A stretch of 18,391 nucleotides of DNA, from the NCBI GenBank assembly GCA_023413185.1, contig JAEZQD010000156.1, positions 1 through 18,391 on the forward strand, written 5' to 3'. The stretch is from Bacillota bacterium. GTDB lineage: Bacteria; Bacillota; Clostridia; Oscillospirales; Ruminococcaceae. The position numbers were made by a program, and so were the translations under genes. Within the stretch, counting starts at the first letter, position 1; each line of letters starts with the position of its first letter. The notes under the pieces were generated by a model. It did no database searches. It saw nothing but the letters and a program-made list of their open reading frames with translations, and was not told the origin of the DNA. Shown one piece after another: positions 13,420-18,391 of the stretch.

Positions 13420-15051
13420 TTATAAAACCTCATACTTAAACCAATCAAACTCCGCCCATTTGCATTTTGTGTGGGTATCCTGCGCGAACATCCCAACAAA
13501 CGTGCCCGTAAATATACCGCAGGTACTTGCTTCGTCCGAAAGTGCCGTCATGTCGAGTACAGGACCCAGCGTATGATAGGTTGTTCCGTCCAGACTGTAG
13601 TAAAAAACAAGCTCCCCTACGTTGATTACGGCTCGCAGCCATACCGGCGCATCCTCAGGAACAGGTACCGAAACATCGTAGCTGTTCATCATACCGCCGA
13701 TAAAGCCATATACGGAAAGAATCTGCTGCTTTTCTTCCTCGTCATAGGTTTTGTAAGCGCAGTAGTGGCTTTCACAGTCGTAGTAACAGGTAATGCCCGC
13801 GAGATGGTGGTAATGCTCGGGTTGATACTCGAGGAGCGTTGTCGCCTGTGCGTGAAATGATGTTAAGCGGCGTGCGAGCAGGCTTACATCGTAGCAGCTT
13901 GTGAGCGATTCTCTGCCGCGCAGCCTTAAATAGCCTTTGTGCGACACAAGGTCCGCCCAGTCTTGAGTAATCTCGTTACGCGGAGTACTAAAATTCAGAT
14001 TCAGGGTCTCGTCGTCAAAATCGCACAGCGGATTCTCCTCGGGAAACGGATGCGGCTCAAGGGCAGGTGCGGGCACCTGTGCCATCGCAAGAGGGTTGCC
14101 ATCTGCCTTGCGCAGCCAGCCATCGTCTGTCCACTCCACCTTTTGCAGTGCGGTTTCTCTCCCTAAAACACATCGCTGCTGCGGCATAATCGGTCGCCCG
14201 CAAAGATGCGCCAGATACCACTCCCCGGTCTGTGTTTCGACCAGTGAGGCATGACCTGCCTTTTGCAGCTCGGCATTTGGATTGTAGTGCTCCATCATCA
14301 TAAAGGGTATCCGCTCGGTTGCGGTAAACTCCTCCGCAGCACTGGTGACAAGCGGATTGTAGGGCGACGGCTCGTACGGGCCTGTCACACAACGAGAACG
14401 GGCGAGCGCAGCACAGTGACCGTAGCCCGTTCCCCCCTCAGCGGTGATTAGATAATACCATCCATTATGCTTATAGATATGTGCCCCCTCTACAAATTTA
14501 CGATTCGTTGCGCCACGGCTAATGACAACGGGGGAACCGAGTAACTGCATGGTTTTTACATCCAGCTCCTGAATTACTATGGAACGACGGTCGATATTCT
14601 TGGGACGGAAGTCTCTATCCTTGTTAATCACCCATTTACGCCCATCGTCGTCGTGAAAAAGGGATGGATCGAAGCCGCTGGAATTCAGATATACGGGTTT
14701 GCTCCACTCTCCTCGAATATCGTCGGTCCAAATCATGTAGTTGTCAACGTCAAACATCCACTTGCTCTGACTGTGAACATTCGAATACATCAGATAAAAG
14801 CGTTTCTCCTGCTCACAGTAGCTCAGCCCGGGTGCCCATACACCGCGAGAGGGCTTAACACCAGTCAGGTCAATATACTCCTTCGACTTGAGCAGATAAT
14901 CTACGAGTTCCCAGTGGCGAAGGTCACGGGAATGGTAAAGCGGTATTCCCGGAAACCATTCAAAGGTGGAGGTGGCGATATAGTAATCGTCCCCCACTCG
15001 TATGATTGATGGATCGGGGTTAAAGCCCGCAAGAATCGGATTTTGAATCAT
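13420..15051 (-). CDS. GH43 beta-xylosidase / alpha-L-arabinofuranosidase, intracellular
   Basis: Inverting glycosidase of 543 residues with a five-bladed propeller followed by a beta-sandwich domain (about 340-543), the layout of two-domain GH43 xylosidases of similar length. The catalytic residues are in place: general base D13 in AGFNPDPSIIRVGDDYYIA, pKa-tuning D128 in SGFDPSLFHDDDG and acid E188 in KFVEGAHIYKHNGWYYL. It also has STFEWFPGIPLYHSRDL. No signal peptide is present, so it cleaves imported oligosaccharides in the cytoplasm. The start at 15051 is preferred: AAAGGA is 12 bases upstream, whereas the ATG at 15063 directly abuts it. A promoter-like pair of boxes lies ahead of the gene. 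Xylosidase and arabinofuranosidase activities often occur together in this family, so the main activity is not decided. Confidence 0.92.
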   Translation of the reverse strand: MIQNPILAGFNPDPSIIRVGDDYYIATSTFEWFPGIPLYHSRDLRHWELVDYLLKSKEYIDLTGVKPSRGVWAPGLSYCEQEKRFYLMYSNVHSQSKWMFDVDNYMIWTDDIRGEWSKPVYLNSSGFDPSLFHDDDGRKWVINKDRDFRPKNIDRRSIVIQELDVKTMQLLGSPVVISRGATNRKFVEGAHIYKHNGWYYLITAEGGTGYGHCAALARSRCVTGPYEPSPYNPLVTSAAEEFTATERIPFMMMEHYNPNAELQKAGHASLVETQTGEWYLAHLCGRPIMPQQRCVLGRETALQKVEWTDDGWLRKADGNPLAMAQVPAPALEPHPFPEENPLCDFDDETLNLNFSTPRNEITQDWADLVSHKGYLRLRGRESLTSCYDVSLLARRLTSFHAQATTLLEYQPEHYHHLAGITCYYDCESHYCAYKTYDEEEKQQILSVYGFIGGMMNSYDVSVPVPEDAPVWLRAVINVGELVFYYSLDGTTYHTLGPVLDMTALSDEASTCGIFTGTFVGMFAQDTHTKCKWAEFDWFKYEVL

Positions 15052-15115
15052 TTTTTGGAACATTCCTTTCGCTTTGCTGGACAAATATAACGGCACATTG
15101 TAAGTAGCACCAAAA

Positions 15116-15144
15116 ATTATATAGTAAGTCTGCCTTATACACAA
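15116..15144 (-). promoter_or_regulatory. Promoter-like site upstream of the GH43 gene
   Basis: On the minus strand TTGTGT (15144-15139), a 17-base spacer and a perfect TATAAT (15121-15116) lie about 65 bases before the GH43 start, in the 125-base gap after the permease gene. It would allow the catabolic genes to be expressed apart from the transporter. Prediction from box match only. Confidence 0.45.
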
Positions 15145-15176
15145 GACAGCTGTTCGAAACTAGGAGTATGGCTTTC

Positions 15177-16007
15177 CTATTCCTTTACGGCGCCTGAGGA
15201 AAGCCCGCGGATTACCTGCTCTTGCGCTAAGAAATAGAAGATGATAACCGGCAGAGAGCCCACAAGAATAGCCGTTAGTATGCCTGGAATGTTTACAGTC
15301 TCCATACCATAAAACTCACGGATGCCCAGCGGAAGTGTTTTTTGACTTGTAGAACTGATCATGGTGAGTCCGAAAATGAATTCATTCCAGCAGTATAAAA
15401 AGTTAAAGATGCCGATAGTTGAGATGGCAGACTTTGAAAGAGGCATCATAATTGCGGTGAAAATCTTAAAATGAGAGGCGCCGTCAATCAATGCAGATTC
15501 CTGAATACTCTTGGGGACGTCTTTAAAAAAGCCCGTCATAATGTAGACCGACACCGGTATAGAAAAGCTGGTGTAGGGTCCAATCAGACCCAACGCCTTG
15601 TCCAGTAGATTTAGATCCTTGTTTAGTGTGTAGATTGGAATTAAAGTAGTATGGACCGGGATCATCATTCCCATTAAAAACAGCAGAAAAATTGCTGTGT
15701 TAAGCTTAAACCGCATCGTGGCAAGCGCATATCCCGCCATAGAGGCTATCAGGATAACGATTGCAACCGTTATAACCGAAACCATAAGGCTGTTTAAGAA
15801 ATAAACGACGAAGTGAGACTGGAAAACCGATTCAAAGTTGCCCAGAAACAACTTTGTCGGCAGCGCCCAGAAATCCATCATATACGCAGTCTGATCCTTA
15901 AAGGAGGTTATTAGTACAAAGATAAATGGGAAGCCGAACAGAACAAGGAAAATGAGTGCTACGAGATATAATAATATCTGACCGATGCTTCTCTTCGCTT
16001 TATCCAT
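15177..16007 (-). CDS. Sugar ABC transporter permease, MalG/CUT1 type
   Basis: Inner-membrane subunit (276 residues) of a carbohydrate importer of the CUT1 class. Six membrane helices can be picked out, beginning with ILLYLVALIFLVLFGFPFIFVLI. The cytoplasmic EAA loop that docks the ATPase reads IQESALIDGASHFKIFTAIM, followed by PLSKSAISTIGIFNFLYCWNEF, typical of MalG-like proteins, and the C-terminal VIRGLSSGAVKE. Length is standard. Its ATG directly follows the stop of the MalF-like gene (TAAATG), and its AGGAG lies inside that gene, giving coupled translation and a matched amount of both permeases. Confidence 0.93.
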   Translation of the reverse strand: MDKAKRSIGQILLYLVALIFLVLFGFPFIFVLITSFKDQTAYMMDFWALPTKLFLGNFESVFQSHFVVYFLNSLMVSVITVAIVILIASMAGYALATMRFKLNTAIFLLFLMGMMIPVHTTLIPIYTLNKDLNLLDKALGLIGPYTSFSIPVSVYIMTGFFKDVPKSIQESALIDGASHFKIFTAIMMPLSKSAISTIGIFNFLYCWNEFIFGLTMISSTSQKTLPLGIREFYGMETVNIPGILTAILVGSLPVIIFYFLAQEQVIRGLSSGAVKE

Positions 16008-16943
16008 TTAACTTCTCTCCTTTCTACGGGAAATGAATTGAAAGATAACAACCATAAACAGTGAAACAAAGAACATAAACGCCGCTATCGTACTTGCGTA
16101 GCCCATATTCGATTCAACAAAGCCCTTTTTGTACATATAGGTAGCCAAAACATCGGTAAGGCCATTCGGTCCGCCGCCTGTCATAACGTAGATCAGATCA
16201 AAATACTTCAAAGATCCTACCAGGGACAGAACCGCCGAGATGCGAATGGTGGGAAAGAGTAACGGAAGCGTAATCTTAATGATCTGTTGGAACTTGTTGG
16301 CGCCATCGATGGTTGCCGCCTCATATACCTCTTCTGGTATATTGGACATTCCTGCGCTGAGAAGAATCATGTACTGGGGAATATACTGCCAACATACAAC
16401 AAACAGTACCGAACCCATAACGGTATTGGCCTCACCGAGCCATGCCTGTTGAAGGGATTCGAGTCCAACGGCCCCAAGCACTTGGTTAATCAAACCAAAA
16501 TAAGGGTCCATCATTAAAATCCACAATATACCGGTTGCAATAGTTGAAAGCAACATGGGCATGAAATATATCGTACGCAGAAACTTAACACCACGAATAC
16601 GACTATTAATAATCAGAGCAAGTATAAATCCAAACGAAAGCTGTACCACGATAGAAACAACAACCAGAATTAAGTTGTTCCCGAGTGCATGCCAGACATT
16701 TGAGTCTGCCACCAGTTTCTCATAATTGGCTAGTCCAATAAAGGTCATGCGTGGGCTTAAACCCGTCCACTCCATCGTACTATAGATAAAGGTTCGGATG
16801 ATGCCGTAAACATTATAAAGTCCGTAAACACTAAGAGCCGGGAGCAGAAATAAAAAAACTGTCAAGCGATTAAGGTTTGACCTTTTCTTGCGCATTGTCG
16901 TGCGCTGTAAATCTATAGAAAGCGCCATGGCGTCTTTTTTCAC
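16008..16943 (-). CDS. Sugar ABC transporter permease, MalF/CUT1 type
   Basis: Partner permease of 311 residues. A basic N-terminus (TMRKKRSNLNR) precedes the first helix LTVFLFLLPALSVYGLYNVYG; six helices follow in all. The EAA loop is EVYEAATIDGANKFQQIIKI, then TLPLLFPTIRIS, and MTGGGPNGLTDVLATYMYKKGF near the last helices is a MalF/UgpA-type signature. The start is a GTG at 16943, chosen because AGAGGTG lies 8 bases upstream; the in-frame ATG some 15 bases later has no ribosome site. It lies 112 bases after the binding-protein gene, with a strong hairpin between. No ATP-binding subunit is encoded in the window, so a shared MsmK/UgpC-type ATPase from elsewhere is presumably used. Confidence 0.93.
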   Translation of the reverse strand: MKKDAMALSIDLQRTTMRKKRSNLNRLTVFLFLLPALSVYGLYNVYGIIRTFIYSTMEWTGLSPRMTFIGLANYEKLVADSNVWHALGNNLILVVVSIVVQLSFGFILALIINSRIRGVKFLRTIYFMPMLLSTIATGILWILMMDPYFGLINQVLGAVGLESLQQAWLGEANTVMGSVLFVVCWQYIPQYMILLSAGMSNIPEEVYEAATIDGANKFQQIIKITLPLLFPTIRISAVLSLVGSLKYFDLIYVMTGGGPNGLTDVLATYMYKKGFVESNMGYASTIAAFMFFVSLFMVVIFQFISRRKERS

Positions 16944-16999
16944 TGGTTAAACACCTCTGTTTCATCGGTTTGCACATCAACCTTGTATTGATAAAAGGG

Positions 17000-17035
17000 A
17001 AGGGTTGGACCATACCTCGGTCTAGTCCAACCCTT
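17000..17035 (-). promoter_or_regulatory. Hairpin between binding-protein and permease genes
   Basis: AAGGGTTGGAC (17000-17010) and GTCCAACCCTT (17025-17035) are perfect complements around a 14-base loop, starting about 20 bases after the binding-protein stop. On the minus strand CCCTTTTATC follows, a short T-run, so it is at most a partial terminator. Such stems after periplasmic or lipoprotein binding-protein genes commonly stabilise the upstream message and keep the binding protein in excess over the permeases. Confidence 0.7.
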
Positions 17036-17055
17036 AAAAACTGTATTAATGTCGG

Positions 17056-18387
17056 TTACTTAAGAATCTCTGCCGCCTTAGCTTCCATTGACTTTGCAGA
17101 TTCTTCAGGGGTCATAGCTTTACCAAACAAAGCCTGGCTATTATCAAGAGAAAGCTGTCCAAGCTCGGTAGGCAGAGCCTGATCGTAGTAGTTTTGCATA
17201 TAGCTGGAGCTTGTTTGAATTTCGATTGCCTTTTTGAGCTTAGGATCACTAATTTCAACGCCCTTCGCTGCAACAAGAAGTCCGCCTTCGTTTGCCAATC
17301 TGGTGTTTATTTCAACATTGGTCGAGAAGTACTTTAAGAACGCAACCGCTTCGTCAGGATACTTGCAGTTGGTGGAGATGGAGTAAGCATTGTTACCGCA
17401 AAGTACTTCGTCAGCCTTACCTTCGCCGCCCTCGATAGTGGGGAACGCAACGAGGTCGAGATTGTTATCGTAGAACTCTTTGTTCTCGTTCTTCGTGTTG
17501 GCAATGAGACCGGTGGTCATTAACATCATGCCAGCCTTCTCGGTGTAGAACAGCATACGGGAACCGCCGGTATCGTGGTTTATGCCATTGGCACCTTCGG
17601 GGAACCAGCCCTTGTCTACCATGTCCTGAATCATCTGTCCCGCCTTAACATAGGAGGCATCCTCAAAGGTATGTTTGCCATTGCGAGCCAGGGCGTCCTG
17701 GAATACTTCTCCGCCGCCTAAGCGTAAAGAAAGATAGATATAGTTGATAGCGCCCGGCCATTTGCTCTTGTTGCCAAGTGCGAAGGGGATAATTCCGTTA
17801 TCCTTAAGAACCGTTGCAACGTTCTCCATCTCGCTCCAGGTTGTGGGAGCGGTAAGACCCAGCTTGTCAAACATTGCCTTGTTGTAAAACAGTGCAGAGC
17901 CTGCAAGGGAGTTCGGAACGCCGTAAATCTTGCCATCAAAGGAGTTTAAGCCCCAAACAGCTTCGGGAAGAGCGTCTTTGAAGTCCGCAACCTTGTCAGT
18001 TATGTCCAGAACCTGACCTTCATCTACAAACTGCTGCAGCCAGCCGCCACCCCAAGAATGGAACATGTCGGGAGCTTCGCCGCTACCCATAACAGTTTTC
18101 AGTTTGGTCTTGTACGGATCGTTCTCAAGAAATGTAAACTCGACCTTTACATTGGTTTCTGCTTCAAAATCTGCAGCGGCCTTTTCCATAATTTCAACGA
18201 TTGCTGTGTCCTTGTTGGTTGTCCACAAAGTAAGGGTTTTGGGCTCGCCTTTACCCTCACTCTCGGTAGCTGCCGATGACGATGGCTGCCCAGCTGGGTC
18301 ACTTGAAGCGGTGCCAGCGCCGGCATTACAAGCCGTCGTAGCGAGCATGGTGAATGCTAAAATAGTTGCAACCAATGCTTTTTTCAT
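17056..18387 (-). CDS. Extracellular sugar-binding lipoprotein of ABC transporter (family 1)
   Basis: Solute-binding protein of 443 residues. The N-terminus MKKALVATILAFTMLATTAC is a lipoprotein signal peptide with a lipobox-like end and lipidated C20, followed by a Ser/Gly/Ala-rich linker. The mature part is a two-lobe sugar-binding fold: LTLWTTNKDTAIVEIMEKAAADF-type start, VKVEFTFLENDPYKTKLKT, GEAPDMFHSWGGGWLQQFVD, YGVPNSLAGSALFYNKAMFDKLGL, PTTWSEMENVATVLKDNGI and KYPDEAVAFLKYFS. These are hallmarks of family 1 (MalE/MsmE-like) oligosaccharide binders. It acts on the outer face of the membrane and delivers sugar to the two permeases downstream. From the operon the ligand is probably an arabino- or xylo-oligosaccharide (inferred). 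The ATG is 4 bases from the window edge, so its ribosome site and promoter are not visible. Confidence 0.93.
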   Translation of the reverse strand: MKKALVATILAFTMLATTACNAGAGTASSDPAGQPSSSAATESEGKGEPKTLTLWTTNKDTAIVEIMEKAAADFEAETNVKVEFTFLENDPYKTKLKTVMGSGEAPDMFHSWGGGWLQQFVDEGQVLDITDKVADFKDALPEAVWGLNSFDGKIYGVPNSLAGSALFYNKAMFDKLGLTAPTTWSEMENVATVLKDNGIIPFALGNKSKWPGAINYIYLSLRLGGGEVFQDALARNGKHTFEDASYVKAGQMIQDMVDKGWFPEGANGINHDTGGSRMLFYTEKAGMMLMTTGLIANTKNENKEFYDNNLDLVAFPTIEGGEGKADEVLCGNNAYSISTNCKYPDEAVAFLKYFSTNVEINTRLANEGGLLVAAKGVEISDPKLKKAIEIQTSSSYMQNYYDQALPTELGQLSLDNSQALFGKAMTPEESAKSMEAKAAEILK

Positions 18388-18391
18388 TGTT

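Noticed and set aside
1..18391. CRISPR array or retron/defence island
   Set aside because: No regularly spaced direct repeats, reverse transcriptase or known defence gene was seen on either strand.

Overview
The window reads as a low-GC Gram-positive (Firmicutes) chromosome, most likely a Clostridia-type anaerobe. The signs are strong AGGAGG-type ribosome sites, a PadR / ferredoxin-nitroreductase group, a split transketolase, intracellular GH51 and GH43 glycosidases fed by a lipoprotein-dependent sugar ABC importer, and IS30 and integrative-element debris. No rRNA gene or CRISPR array is visible. Genus-level assignment is not possible from sequence alone.

Left part (1 to about 2580) is an accessory patch. 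It starts with the N-terminal fragment of a zinc-ribbon transposase on the minus strand. A small secreted protein resembling the lactococcin 972 bacteriocin family follows, then the first third of a bacteriocin-associated (DUF1430-like) membrane protein. That gene is cut off by a complete IS30-family element, and nothing recognisable of it continues on the far side.

Middle part (about 2580 to 6630) is visibly AT-rich. A PadR-type regulator has a consensus promoter overlapped by a palindrome. It is followed by a nitroreductase with an N-terminal 2x[4Fe-4S] ferredoxin domain and a small protein with two bacterioferritin-associated-ferredoxin-like [2Fe-2S] units, ending in a clear terminator. 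On the other strand lie a MATE efflux gene lacking its first helices and a tyrosine recombinase lacking its catalytic domain, joined head-to-tail at a deletion junction. Right behind the recombinase start is the 3' half of a tRNA-Gln(CUG) with its own terminator. This is best read as the right attachment site of an integrative element that has mostly been lost.

Right part (about 6780 to 18391) is one long minus-strand operon of higher GC. In transcription order it encodes a sugar-binding lipoprotein, two MalF/MalG-type permeases, a GH43 beta-xylosidase/arabinofuranosidase, an SDR dehydrogenase, the two halves of a transketolase, a tartronate-semialdehyde reductase (GarR-like), a GH51 alpha-L-arabinofuranosidase and a glycerate kinase, ending in an intrinsic terminator. 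The simplest reading is import of arabino-/xylo-oligosaccharides, intracellular cleavage to pentoses, entry into the pentose phosphate pathway through transketolase, and a side branch from tartronate semialdehyde to glycerate to phosphoglycerate. The source of tartronate semialdehyde and the transporter ATPase are not encoded in the window. Strong hairpins after the binding-protein gene and before the glycerate kinase gene, plus a promoter-like site ahead of the GH43 gene, suggest that operon segments are expressed at different levels.
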